Of a DNA stretch of 64,000 bases, positions 1 to 11,444 are shown one piece after another. The position numbers were made by a program, and so were the translations under genes. Where the stretch lies: positions 10,354,001 to 10,418,000 of the forward strand of contig CM033111.1 in NCBI GenBank assembly GCA_019321725.1, given 5' to 3'. The stretch is from Paulownia fortunei. Lineage: Eukaryota; Streptophyta; Magnoliopsida; Lamiales; Paulowniaceae. Below the pieces are notes generated by a model. The model was given only the letters and a program-made list of their open reading frames with translations, had not been told where the DNA came from and ran no database searches. Numbering within the stretch: the first letter of the stretch is position 1; each line of letters begins with the position of its first letter.

Positions 1-7
1 AGAACTT

Positions 8-1066
8 TTGAGATGGAAGAACAAAAGAATGAGATGGATTTCGATAAGGATATGGCCGAACATGAGAATTAAATCATTTGGGTTCCTTAAGGATCTGGAT
101 GAACCGTTTGTGTACAAGAAGGTTATTGGGAGCATAGTGATATTTTTTATACTTTATGTTGACAACACCCTACTCATTAGGAATGATGTAGAGATGTTGT
201 AGTCAACAAAGGCTTTGTTGTCTACACAATTCCCCATGAAGAATTTAAGAAATGCATCATATATTTTGGAGATTAATATCTATAAAGATAGATATAAGAA
301 TATGATATATCTCAATCCATGTACATAGATAAAATGCTGAAGAAGTTTAGCATAGAGAAAACCAATAAGGGATTCCTACCAATGAAATTTCTCTTTTGAA
401 ATTTATGTCCCCTAAGATTTCGGGGAAAAGAGAAAAAATGGCTCATGTACCATATGATCCGTAATAGGAAGCATAATGTATGATATGTTATGTACAAGAC
501 TTGATGTCGTATATACTCTGAGTGTCACGAGCAGATATCAGTTCAATCCAGGCAAAGAGTACTAGAAAAAAATAAAGATGATCCTCAAGACTTAGAAAGA
601 ACTAAGGATATCTTCTTGATGTACGGCTATAGAGAATTGAAACTAGATTATTTTACTGATTCTAGCTTCAAGTTCGATGTAGATGACTTGAAGTCAATGT
701 CTAAATTCGTATTTACCTTAAATACTAAGATGGTCAACCAGAAGAGTTTTAAGTAAGAGACGATGCAAATTCCACCATCGAGGTTATATACATCACAACA
801 TGTGATGCTGCGAAAGAAGTTGATTGGAGTTCTAACTAATGTTGATCTAGTCCATATGTATTATGATAACAATAGGGCGATTGTACAAGTAAAAGAGTCA
901 ATATCTCATCAAAGATCCAAGCATATCATGAGACGATACCCTTCAAACACACGTCAAAGTGGAAAAAGTTACCTTGGTAGAAAATATAGTAGATGCACTG
1001 ATAAAACCCTTAGCACAAAGTATATTTGAAGGGCATTTTGAAAACATGGACTTTAGATACATGGAC
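8..1066 (+). pseudogene. Copia reverse transcriptase / RNase H relic
   Basis: This is the C-terminal part of a Ty1/copia Pol polyprotein, which copies element RNA into DNA (RT) and removes the RNA strand (RNase H). In the first open stretch, residues 50-53 read YVDN where the family has YVDD, so the second catalytic aspartate of RT is replaced. The following frames are broken by stops near 203, 330 and 755. An RNase H-like tail is recognisable at 840-1030 (tyrosine-asparagine-rich motif followed by SHQRSKHI, where the family has SHQRSKHIDIRYH). The last part runs to the usual copia C-terminus just before the LTR. It is closely related to the 52.1-53.1 kb region of element A. It is a pseudogene. 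Confidence 0.8.
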
Positions 1067-1074
1067 AACTGACT

Positions 1075-2400
1075 CCAGGTCCAATTAGAATGACCATTTG
1101 TAATCTCTTGTAAAGATAATCTTATTCAAATTAATATCAATAAATGATAATTTATCATCTTAAATCTTAGATTATTAAATTAGATAAAGTCTTTAAACCA
1201 GACATAGCTATGAGGCATGGTCATGCATAGAATGATGATCATGGAACATGCCTCTATGACTTTGGTCCTAAAATTGTTCCAAGTTGAGGACTAATTGAGA
1301 CAGGACATTGATGAGCCAGGTAAAACTTGTGCATACAATGCAAGCTCGAAAGGATGATGCCTCACACTATAGGCATCGGTGTTGCGACACTAGTACATAC
1401 ATACGGGGGCTTATTAGGAAATAAGTACACTAAACAATCCCACTTGAGAAATTTCCATTGGAAAATAATAATTGTCGAATGGGAATTTTCTTGTTACAAT
1501 AGTGCAAGAGTTAGTCCTTAGACTTGAGGCATTGTTATAACCTTATGCGCAACATATTGCATTTTAATATATTTTCAAATTGCATGAAAATCATAAGAAG
1601 AACATGTTAGGTGCAATATCTTCATGTATGAAGGTTAATAATTGATCAATCTAGATGAATAGATAAATTTCTTATACTTTTTACGGTTCTTGACTCAAAA
1701 GTTCTTGGTCAAGGCTCAATAAAAGTTAGACAAGGGTTTTCTAATTTCATCATGGAGTCATGAAACTAGGAATTGATATATAGTTATTGAGCTAAATAGA
1801 ATTTTGACTAATAACTCATACCCTAGGCTCAATCGGGAGATTAGTAGATGGAATGACTAGTTGTATGGTATTTGTAATCAGAAAAGGTTAGCTACTTCAC
1901 CTATACCTAGGTAGTCGTGATGTATTACTAGATGTTTCCAATAATTTATGGATTTTTAGAATTAATAGATTAATTCCAAGATGATTAATTAATCCAGATA
2001 ATTCATTATTTAATTAAATCACAAGAACTATGAGTCCACTACTAGCTTATTATGAACTTAAGGGATCAGAGAAGTTCATTTCTTTTTAGAAATTAATCTA
2101 AGTTGGATTAAATTAATTAATGTGATTTATTAATGGGGCATAAAATAATCCAAATGTTGGATTAATTTTATTAATTTATATGATCATTTAATTGGACCTA
2201 ATTTGATTAGGGAGCCCAAGTTGAAGTAATTAATTAATTAATTAGATCAACTAATGAAGTTGGGCATATTTAATTCATATGATGAATTAATTAATTAATG
2301 GGATTGATAAAAATGGACCTAGTTAATTCATATAGGTCAAAGCTCAAAATTATTGTGGGCTTGTAGAAAGCCCAATTAAAAGATTGAATTGGAGAATTCA
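1075..2400 (+). repeat. 3' LTR of family A, first bases missing, 3' end diverged
   Basis: The stretch from about 1080 (CCAATTAGAATG) lines up with the beginning of the 53129 and 43504 LTRs. The shared order includes the segment ending TAGATAAAGTCCTTAGAC, the GGCATGGTCATGC block, the TTAGTCCT/TTGAGGCA block and the many TTAATTAAT runs. The polypurine tract and the first 20 or so LTR bases are not recognisable. The 3' boundary is an estimate. Confidence 0.7.
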
Positions 2401-4057
2401 AGTGTTCTAATGGAAGATGGAATAATAGTGTGAATACATAGACTATGGATATGAAGGGAAGGGTTTTTAAGTCTCACTAGGATTGGAAGTAACTGAAAAT
2501 TACACTCTGGAGCTAAAATCGAATCTGATATTCTAGCTTCAGAATGCTTGTTTAAGTCCATAAATGGACCTTTGAACTCCTAAACTTTTTGCTTGCTTTG
2601 GATTTGAAGTATTTAGACTACTTTATGTACCACATAAGCTTTTATACCTATAATTTGGATACCTTTAACTTAATATTTTGTTAGTTTTTGAAGAATTTTT
2701 TGTTGCTTTTTATGTGCTTTGTTTATATTATGTAGGGAATTGCAAAAAAAGTCAAAGGTGGCACCATGGCCCTATATTTTGACCTTATGGCCCCATATTT
2801 CAAGCTGCAGCTCCAGTTCAAGAGATGAAAAACAAAAATTTTCGGCCATGGTGCCAATTTCTTGGGTTGTGGCGCTATTGAAGTGTAGATAGACATAATA
2901 TTTTGCTCCACCCTGCCAGGTTCTTGGAATACATGAATACATCATGTTAAATCCTGAACTAAAAGAATCATGAAACGAAACCATAATCATCAGCTAGTTT
3001 TTAAATTTTCTTCCTTTTTCTTCTTTCGTGTTTTTAAATATATCTATGATGTTATTATTTTTATAATGAGCTAATTTTAATTTTCTAGGATTATAATGTA
3101 TCATAATTATGATATTCTGAATATTTCTCTCATTTAATAGATGATATATTTTTTCTAGTTGATTATTCTGCACTATTCTTAATACTTTTAAATAGTTGGC
3201 CATTAAATAGATGATCGGTTAATTATAATAATACTGGAAAGTGATTTATGTATTTAGTTTATTGTGTTTAATACCATAACTTGAATGTGAGATAGGAGTC
3301 TCTGTACAAGATCCAAAAAACTAATGGAGTTTTAATTGTTTTAATTCATATAATAAGAATATAGTAGGTTAGAAATTAAGAATACTTTTGTTAACCTTGG
3401 AAAAGGCTAATGGAAAAATCAAGAATTTTCAACTATCAACTAGAAAATTAAATTTACATTAATGAAATAGAACATTCAATTTGGATTAATTATAGTGAAT
3501 AAAAAAACTTTAGGTTTTTAATTCATTGGACAAACTTTTATTTGCTTTTGAGTGTTATTTATTTTAGTTATCTTTCAGTTTTGAAATCATCAATTTCATG
3601 TTTAATTTATTCATATAAAATTGAGGTTAACATTATTTCGATAATTAATAATGGTCAATGCTCGTGAGGATGATATGTTACTTATTCACTTAATTATTTG
3701 CTGATGATAACGTGCATTTACTTTCACAAAAATCACAATATAATATAATTAGAATTATGATAAATCTTTGATACAAAATCGTTACATATGTCATATTATC
3801 ATGTTTTATTCTCATCCCTTCATCCTTTAACAACTTAAACTTATTTCTCTTGACCCTACAAGGACAAAAAGGGTTGTTATTCAGAGTTTTCTATGATTAT
3901 TGTTCTTATATAATGGATCTACATGTTTTTCAAACAAGGCCCCCCATTTCTCGCACTTTATAGATAGTACCCAATCTTAAGTAAAAAGCAGAGAAACCCA
4001 AAAAAAACACAAAAGCAGCAAGAGAAAGAGCGGATTCTTAAAGAAAAAAAAACAACA
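2401..4057. other. Intergenic, AT-rich, no gene recognised
   Basis: No coding frame with recognisable content. At 2755-2890 there is a tract locally richer in G+C, with repeated GGCACC/GGCGC and GGCCATGG motifs, that stands out from the AT-rich surroundings. It faintly resembles the GGCGC-rich tract inside the Athila-like LTR at 29.5 kb. From 3000 to 3900 the sequence is low-complexity AT-rich DNA. Confidence 0.5.
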
Positions 4058-4114
4058 ATGGACAAGCGTCCAACACCAAGAAACCCCTCTTCTTCTATGT
4101 CAATCTTGCAAAAG
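4058..4114 (+). CDS. Candidate first exon of a host gene (weak)
   Basis: An ATG in good plant context (AACAATGG) opens a 19-codon frame, MDKRPTPRNPSSSMSILQK. It ends at AAG followed by GTTATT, a plausible 5' splice site, and the frame then stops at TAA. Upstream is a purine-rich, A-rich leader of about 120 bases, typical of plant 5' UTRs, and a TATATAA at 3907-3913. This combination looks more gene-like than anything else in the window. I found no convincing downstream exon before element B at 7498, so it may be a truncated gene, a gene fragment or chance. I do not recognise the peptide. Confidence 0.2.
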
Positions 4115-5075
4115 GTTATTTATTACTAATCTCTCTTCTCTGTCTTTCTACTTGTGTTGTTGGCCTATGTCCATTTAGATGCATTGGACAAGGAGGATAA
4201 TTTTTTAAATGCACTTTGAGAATTTTGATGAAACCACTTTGCTAAAATCACAAGTATAAATGATACTAGGAGGAATTTAATTAGAGATCACAATTAATTG
4301 CCTTTGGTAGAAGTTTTCGCAAAGTGTTTCAGAAGTTGAAAAAAATCACCTTTGGAAGCCAAATAAAAAGAAAAAAAAAATTGCTAGTTATGAAAAATAT
4401 AGCAGTCTATAAAATGTACAAATATGCCTGCTTTAGGGGCAAACTTGAGACTAAATTGAGTTATTTAAAATCAAAGATTCATAGTGGCTACAATCTTCTT
4501 GAACTTATGGAACTATTCTAATACTAATAAACAGCTACATCATTGTACAAAAATTTCATATATTCAACTTACTCATTTAGTTTCATTTGTACTATATAAA
4601 CTATAATGGTAAGGTGGAGAAAATAACATAAAAATTCTCAAATTTTCAAAATTCAAACAGATAAAATTTATTTGAATATATAATTATCACAAAGATGGAA
4701 TTTTTTGAGTCTATACACCAAAAAAAAAAAAAAAAAAGAATGAAAAAATATTTATATTCTTCATCTTCTAATCATTGAAAAGAAAAAATTGACTCATTCA
4801 TATACCATAAAACTACAAAGAAAAAAATGAACAACTAAAAAAGAAGTAGAATAAAAGGTTTGCAAAAATTAAATAAACCAACACTTCTAGAAGAAAAGAA
4901 TATACTAAACTTTTTGAAATTAAAATTAAACATACATATTCCTTGTAGTACAACTTGAGATAACGAAAAACAAAAAATTTTATGAGAAATTAATGATCAC
5001 ATAAAGAGTTAATTCCGTTAATACAATTAAAAGTCAACTATTAAAATTAAAAATAGCATTTATTACTAATAAAAT

Positions 5076-5080
<5 letters not shown>

Positions 5081-5106
<26 letters not shown>
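5081..5106. repeat. (TA)n microsatellite
   Basis: About 13 uninterrupted TA dinucleotides. Confidence 0.9.
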
Positions 5107-5145
5107 AACAACACAATTCGATTTATTCAAACCAAAATCGTGAAT

Positions 5146-5169
5146 AAACCATATCAGATGATATGGTTT
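5146..5169. repeat. Perfect 11-bp inverted repeat with 2-nt loop
   Basis: AAACCATATCA, then GA, then TGATATGGTTT. A short hairpin in AT-rich DNA with no gene next to it. It could be a relic of a small inverted-repeat transposon, but no target duplication was identified. Confidence 0.6.
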
Positions 5170-7283
5170 TAATTAAATTTATAAACTGTAATTTTGATAA
5201 AAATAATTTAATGCGATATTGGGTGGGTGGTTAGTACAGTTTTTGAATTTTATAACCGCCCTACTTTTGCTAGTAGCTGCAAATTAGATCGCAAAAGTAA
5301 TTAGGTTTGTTTGGCTTAACCCCCATTAAGCCAGAATTAAAGCAAGTCCTAACACATTATGAAGCCCAGTTATCTTATCTGTATATCTAATGGCTTTATT
5401 TTGGGCTTGGTGACTAAGAGCATATATCCATCATTTTTGGACTATTAAAATTTTCAAGCAGAAGGCCCAAACGAACGGATCACATGTCATTGTGACTCCA
5501 ATAATACAACTGCAGTTGACAGTATAAAAACACTTGATCGTGATTACCTTAGTAGAATTTTTGAAATACTTCTACTACCATGTCGGATAAAGAAAACCAT
5601 TTTGCCCCCAAAATTTTGGGCACTTCATGCAGTACATATTATTTTTTTAATTAAACAATCAAATACATCATTACATCAAAATATCAATCACAACTAATTA
5701 ATAATTATCAATCAATAATCAATTACTAGACTTACATGAAAATATACATTATCCACGCTTTTAGTAGATTATACACCTAAAGATAGCTTCGAAATTCAAA
5801 TGGCATACCCACATACATACCTAAAATCTCATAAATTGGATTCTCAACTTTGCCACTTAAATTTAAACATAATTAGCTATCAGTACATATTTAAAAAAAG
5901 TATTCCTACATTAAAGAGTGAGGATCCTGACAAGTTACATTTTTATCCACTAGAAAAAGAAACAGAGAAGGGCTGATTGGCAGTAAATAATTACAAGTGT
6001 TAATCAAAAGTAATCATCTCAAATTCTTGAAATTACGGATAAAGACTAAGACAAACAATGATTGGTGAAAAGTGGCAATGGGTCTGCGTTAAACAAGGCT
6101 TTTAGTGTGTAAATAATCATAATTATTCCAAATATTAAAGTGACTTTCTTGCTTTTATTAGATTACTAATTCCGTAATTTTTTTGAGTGTTAAACTCATA
6201 ATCATAATCATAATCATAATTACTAAGACCCACATTTTTTTTAGTCCTTACAATTGATCATGATCATCCATCGCACAAGCTAATTACCCTAATTGTGCAC
6301 AAAAAAGATTGTTAAACTTATACACTAATCTGAAATACAAGAAAACAAACTTGTGTTTACGTAATCATTTCATAAAAATGTATCAAGATAAAGGCGTTAT
6401 ACTAGGTTTTACTGCCAACAACATAAATAAAGCTCACTTCAACTACTATTTCGAACCATGAATATTAAATCCTTTACCAAATCATCTTGTTCTCTGAACA
6501 ATTAAACTTTGTACGAGAATTGATATTACTGTTTCAAAAGTCACTAAAACACTCCGCTATTTATTATTTTTTCGTAAGCAATGAATAATGCATTTTGGAG
6601 CCCCAATAGCATGTTTTAGACTACCACATTGACTAATTATAGTAGATTTTAAATCATTCGATTTGAAATATATTATAGTACAATTCATTGGTGAAATATA
6701 ATTTTTCGATCAAAATGAACCTCAAAATGATTCTTAGTTCTATGCATATGTTTGGTTTAAAATATTTTTCTAATCATACAAATAAAATATTAATTATTAA
6801 ACAATCAATTAAAATCAATTGATGCTTTTGCAGCTTTGATTATGAGTCTGAAAAACATTTATGGCTGGAAAATATATGATACATCAAATTTTTTAAAACC
6901 ACCGTTTAGTTAGAAGTACCAAAATGCATTCTAATGAAAAGCTATTTTTTCCAATAACCAACTTCAGCTAATTGGTCTTTCCATAGTTGGTTTGTGTAAA
7001 TTTAATCAAATAACAAGTTGAATTAAAAATATGATTAAACCAGTTTTTTTAAAATTTAATTAGAAAGATAATTTAAATTGAGCATGTCCTAAGATTGACC
7101 CACATAATTTGAAATTGAAATAGGTTGCACTCAAATGAATACTACTTTCTCCATATTTTGCTATGATTCTAATTTAATTCTACACGGAATTTTAAATAAA
7201 AGTTAAAAAATAAAAATTTATATTATTTTATATTAGTACGTTCGAAAATAATGATAGAAGGTGAGTTTTGTTACCTTATTGTT

Positions 7284-7394
7284 ATCAAAGTAGTTTTGAG
7301 GGAAAAAAAATCATTTGAAAGAATAAAATTTATACTGAATCAAAGTAGTTTAGAGGGGAAAAAAAATTCATTTGAAAGAATAAATTTATACTGA
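7284..7394. repeat. Tandem duplication, unit about 55 bp
   Basis: Two adjacent units, 7284-7338 and 7339-7394, both run from ATCAAAGTAGTTT to TTTATACTGA. They differ by a few substitutions and one-base indels in the A-run. The pair lies about 100 bp left of element B. Confidence 0.85.
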
Positions 7395-7497
7395 GACCTC
7401 CCCAAAAGAAGCACCAACAATAAATTTAGGAAATAGGCATATATCATCTTAGATATAAAGATAAAAAAAAATATTTTTTTATCGAAATAGCAATCAC

Positions 7498-7939
7498 TGT
7501 TAGATTCTAATATAATATGATTCAATAATCATAATCCAAAATTGTCATATAAATTATCAAAAAATACTTTAATTCTAAATCGGAAGCGTACCTGAATCCA
7601 TGACAATGAAAGCAATTGGGGTATGCGTCTTCCACAGTCAAATCAACTTAGAATACTCAATGGGTCTCTCTTTAAGATGGGAAAGAGGAGAAGAATAATA
7701 TTGTATGATATGATTTGGGGACCATAACCCATAATGTTCTTTATATAATAGGTCAAAAAGAATCCCATCAATCCTGAATTTGACTAGTATTAGGTCTCTA
7801 TACATTACAAAGTCCATATCCTAAAGATATTCCTAGAGTCTATATGGTAGATCACTTATTTGACTCTATCCAATTAGATAACCTATAATATAATTGTTGT
7901 TTAAATATGTAAGTCCATATTAGGAAATTAATTCCAACA
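7498..7939 (-). repeat. Element B 3' LTR (left copy)
   Basis: 442 bp, starting TGTTAGATTC and ending TTCCAACA on the plus strand. A minus-strand TATA-type core (TATATAAAGAAC as read on the minus strand) lies at about 7736-7748, the likely LTR promoter position. It aligns end to end without gaps to 13364-13805. Confidence 0.95.
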
Positions 7940-7950
7940 ATCTCCCACTT
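7940..7950 (-). promoter_or_regulatory. Polypurine tract of element B
   Basis: The minus strand reads AAGTGGGAGAT directly against the 3' LTR. This is the usual position and composition for the plus-strand DNA primer in copia reverse transcription. Confidence 0.85.
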
Positions 7951-8351
7951 AGACTACATATGATACCGTAAATAATTATATTATAAATTTTGAGTGCACA
8001 TAAAATGCTATCTATCTTTGAAATATCTCCTGAGTTACAATCTGGTCCATCTCCTATATCAAGATGGGATCAAAGCGACCTTCGTTACATTTATTCGTAA
8101 CTAGATCCATCAATGGTCACCACACTAACATATTCAATGACATAGATCGAGTATGGATGTATAGCATGGAAATTACATGCAATGTGATCTCAAACATGCC
8201 TATTTCCAACTGGTCCTTCTTTATTTTTTATGAGATCATACTAAACTGTAAATAATTCAGAGTATGAAAATAAATCATCTTTTTTATTTTGCAGATAATA
8301 ATAAACATAAATTGTGTTTAAACCAAAAGAACATCAAAATACAAACTCCCA

Positions 8352-8730
8352 CTAATAGTGCATATTATCAAAATAATACAACACCCATGTGAGCAGTGTG
8401 CTCATGAAACACTTTGGGTGGTAAACCTTAGTGAGCGGATCCGCAACCATGAAGTTTGTCCCAATATGTTCTATAGACACTTGACAACTCTGAATTCTTT
8501 CTTTAACAACAAGAAACTTGATGTCTACATGCTTCGACTTCAAAGAGCTTCTGTTGTTATTAGAATATAGCACAGCCGATTTATTATCACAAAATATCTT
8601 TAATGGTCTTTTGATACCATCCACAACACGCAGCCCAGTGATAAAATTTCACAACCATATTCCATAATTAGATGCCTCATAACAGGCTATGAATTCAGCT
8701 GCCATAGTGGAAGGTGCTATAAGTGTCTGC
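8352..8730 (-). pseudogene. Element B RNase H C-terminal part
   Basis: Continues RNase H after a frame change near 8760. Recognisable blocks in minus-strand order are the segment containing TMAAEFIACYEAS, the ICRN-like block here reading FCDNKSAVLYSNN, KHVDIKF, and the C-terminal VADPLTK. The family ends in the same way before a short 3' untranslated region and the polypurine tract. One in-frame stop lies between the AAEF and DNKSA blocks. The 400 bases from 7951 to 8351 are 3' untranslated sequence. Confidence 0.85.
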
Positions 8731-10004
8731 TTAACACTCTTCCAAGAGATAGCTCCTCCAGCTAGCAGGTATGTAGCCCGAAGTAGATCTCTTACTGTCT
8801 TGGCATCCAGCAAAATCGGAATTAGAATACCCTATGATCTCCAAAAAATCTGATCTTCGATAAATAAGCATATATTCTTTTGTTCTCTGCAAATAACGCA
8901 TAACCCTTTTGACTGCTTTCCAATGATCCATTCCTGGGTTACTTAAATATCTGCCCAACATTCCTACTATGAATGCTATATTTGGACGCGTACACACTTG
9001 AGCATACATAAGACTCCCTACAGCTGACGCATAAGGAATCTTTTGCATCTCTTTTTCTTCAACCTCATTTTTGGGGCACTGATTGAGACTAAACTTGTCT
9101 CCTTTAGCAATAGGAGTAGCTCCCGGTGTGCAATCTTTCATGCCAAATCTACTGAGAACCCTTTCGATATAGCTCTTTTGTGATAACCCAAGGATACCTC
9201 GAGAGCGATCTCGATGTATCTGTATACCTAAGATAAAAGAGGCGTCCCCAAGATCTTTCATCTCAAAGTTTTTAGTCAGAAATCTCTTGGTTTCGTGCAA
9301 TAAGCCTATATCGCTACTGGCTAACAGTATGTCATCGACATATAATACCAGAAAGATGTATTTACTCCCACTGAACTTATGGTATACACAATCATCAACC
9401 TTATTTACCTCAAACCCATATGAGATAATGACTTGATGAAATTTATGATACCATTGACGGGAAGCCTGTTTGAGACCATAGATGGATTTCTTTAATTTGC
9501 AAACCATATTCTTTGGATCTCCAGATACAAAGTTTTCTAGCAGCACCATATAAATCGTTTCGTCAATGTCACCATTTAGAAACGCTGTCTTTACATCCAT
9601 TTGATGGAGCTCTAAATCAAAATGAGCTACAAGTGCCATTATGATCCTAAAAGAGTCTTTCGATGAAACTGGAGAGAAAGTCTCTTTATAATCAATGCCT
9701 TCCTTTTGAGTAAAACCTTTGGCAACTAGACGTGCTTTATATCTTTCGATATTGCCTTTTGAATCCCGCTTGGTTTTAAATATCCATTTGCAACCAATGG
9801 GCTTCGCACCTTTAGGCAATTCAACAAGATCCCAAACGTCATTGTCATCCATGGATTTCATCTCATCTTTCATGGCATCAATCCACTTTTGAAAATTGGA
9901 ACTTTGTTCGACTTGATGAAAGTTGATTGGATCATCTTCCACCACTCCTATGTCAAACTCATGCTCCTGAAGAAATACGATATAGTCATCCGAATCGCAC
10001 TTCT
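8731..10004 (-). pseudogene. Element B reverse transcriptase and start of RNase H
   Basis: An open frame of about 420 codons, of which 404 follow the GTG-like position at 9945. Numbering from there, the first catalytic aspartate is in QMDVKTAFLNG at about residue 117, the YVDD motif is intact at 202-205, and RNase H begins near residue 370 with GYSNSDFAG. The family normally has D at the first N (residue 375), so a catalytic RNase H residue is probably lost. The upstream join to the integrase frame is shifted by one base near 10,005, and the downstream end is shifted near 8760. There is no native start here; it is an internal piece of the polyprotein. Known role: synthesis of element cDNA in cytoplasmic particles. 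Confidence 0.93.
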
Positions 10005-11444
10005 CCTTTCTCTAGTGGATCTTCTCAATGGCATTTCCCTTTGAGGTTGTTGAGTTTGTTCTTCATTTTGGACAGAAAGTTCCTCAACATTGTCTTGATA
10101 ATCTGGATTTGCATCTTGAATAATCCCAGGAATAGAAGCCTGATCATTATCAATAGCAACTATAGGAAGAGAAATAAATTCCTCTTCAAAGACAATATCG
10201 CGAACTTTATCTTCCTCCCCAAACTCAACTTCCTCAAGGAATCTCGCATTTCCCGTCTCAAAAAATGATCTAGTCGAGGGATCATAAAACTTGTAACCCC
10301 TTGACCGTTCAGAGTACCCAACAAAGTAGCAGCTTATTGTTTTTGCGTCCAGTTTCCTTTCATTAGGCCTATAGGGCCTTGCCTCAGCTGGACAACCCCA
10401 AACACGCAAATGCCTAATACTAGGCTTTTTGCCTGTCCATAGTTCATAAGGGGTTTTAGCTACTGCTTTACTAGAAACCCTATTAAGTATATACACTGCA
10501 GTCTTTAGTGCCTCTCCCCAGAGGGATTCTGGTAAGGAAGAATGACTGATCATACTTCTCACCATATCCTTAAGCGTTCTGTTTCGTCTCTCAGCAACAC
10601 CATTCATTCTAGGAGTGCCTGGCATGGTGTACTGAGGAACGATACCGCATTCCTCTAGGAACTTTGCGAAAGGTCCTGGACGTTGTTCTCCTGATCCATC
10701 ATATCTGCCATAGTATTCACCACCACAGTTAGATTTAACGGCTTTAATCCTTTTGCCAAGTTGGTTTTCAACTTCAGCTTTAAAGGCCTTAAACACGTCC
10801 AGAGATTGAGATTTCTCATGAATCAAATATAGGTACCCATAACGTGAATAATCGTCTATGAACGTAATAAAATACTGTTGGCCATTCCAAGATGCCGTAG
10901 GGAATGGTCCACAAATATCAGTATGAATTAGTTTCAAGACGTCTGAACTTCTGTTGGCACCTAATTTCTTAATGTTTGTCAATTTCCCCTTTATACACTG
11001 AACACAGACTTTGAAATCTGTCAAATCAAGAGGATCAAGAATTTCATCAGACACAAGTCTTTCAATTCTCTGTTTAGAGATATGTCCTAAACGTTTGTGC
11101 CATACCATAGCAGAATTCTCATTGGTTAATTTACGTTTTGTACCACATGAACTAGTATGCAAGATTTCATTATATGAGACAATTGTATCCAACAAATATA
11201 GGTTATCACTCAAAGATAAAGAACCAGTACCAACAAGATTTGAATTTTGAAAAAGACTAAATTTATTATTTCCAAATGAACAAGAATAACCAAATTTGTC
11301 CAAAGTAGAAATAGAAACCAAATTTCGTCTAAACGACGGAACAATAAATGTCTCTTCCAAATTCAAAAAACAACCGGTCTTTAACAATAACCTAAAAGTC
11401 CTTATAGCCTCAACCGAAGCTGCTTTGCCATCGCCTACATAAAT
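9948..11444 (-). pseudogene. Element B protease C-terminus, GAG-pre-integrase and integrase
   Basis: Open from just after an in-frame TGA at about 11445 down to 9948. Counting from 11387, the zinc-binding HHCC module of integrase is complete (H97, H102, C128, C131). Of the three catalytic residues, D157 (HTDICGPF) and E266 ([10 protein letters not shown]) are present. The central aspartate is N220 ([10 protein letters not shown], where the family has KSDRGGEYYG), which should abolish strand transfer. Both changes in that motif fit C-to-T deamination. The frame slips by one base near 10,005, so the last 20 or so residues are out of frame. Integrase inserts the cDNA into the genome. Confidence 0.93.

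Larger units (their letters stand above)
1..2400 (+). mobile_element. Truncated family A Ty1/copia element (pol tail plus 3' LTR)
   Basis: The left edge of the window lies inside a copia element on the plus strand. What remains is a decayed reverse transcriptase/RNase H tail followed directly by an LTR that matches the long LTRs at 14820, 31674, 43504 and 53129 over about 1.2 kb. The 3' limit is uncertain, because beyond about 2360 the sequence no longer follows the other copies. The rest of the element lies outside the window. Confidence 0.8.
4115..7497. other. Intergenic, AT-rich, small repeats only
   Basis: No recognisable protein or RNA gene. It contains an AT microsatellite (5081-5106), a short perfect hairpin (5146-5169), a palindromic CCCCAAAATTTTGGG at about 5605, a four-fold TCATAA repeat near 6196-6219 and a 55-bp tandem duplication at 7284-7394. 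Three GGCCCAA/TGGGCT motifs lie at 5363-5470 with a TATAAAA near 5523. They resemble promoter elements, but no transcript-like frame follows. Confidence 0.5.

Noticed and set aside
5363..5540. Cluster of GGCCCAA/TGGGCT words and a TATAAAA, promoter-like
   Set aside because: No downstream reading frame or leader-like sequence; the same words occur in several LTRs here.
9927..10268. 113-codon plus-strand frame
   Set aside because: Shadow of the integrase/RT coding strand of element B, which is clearly on the minus strand.
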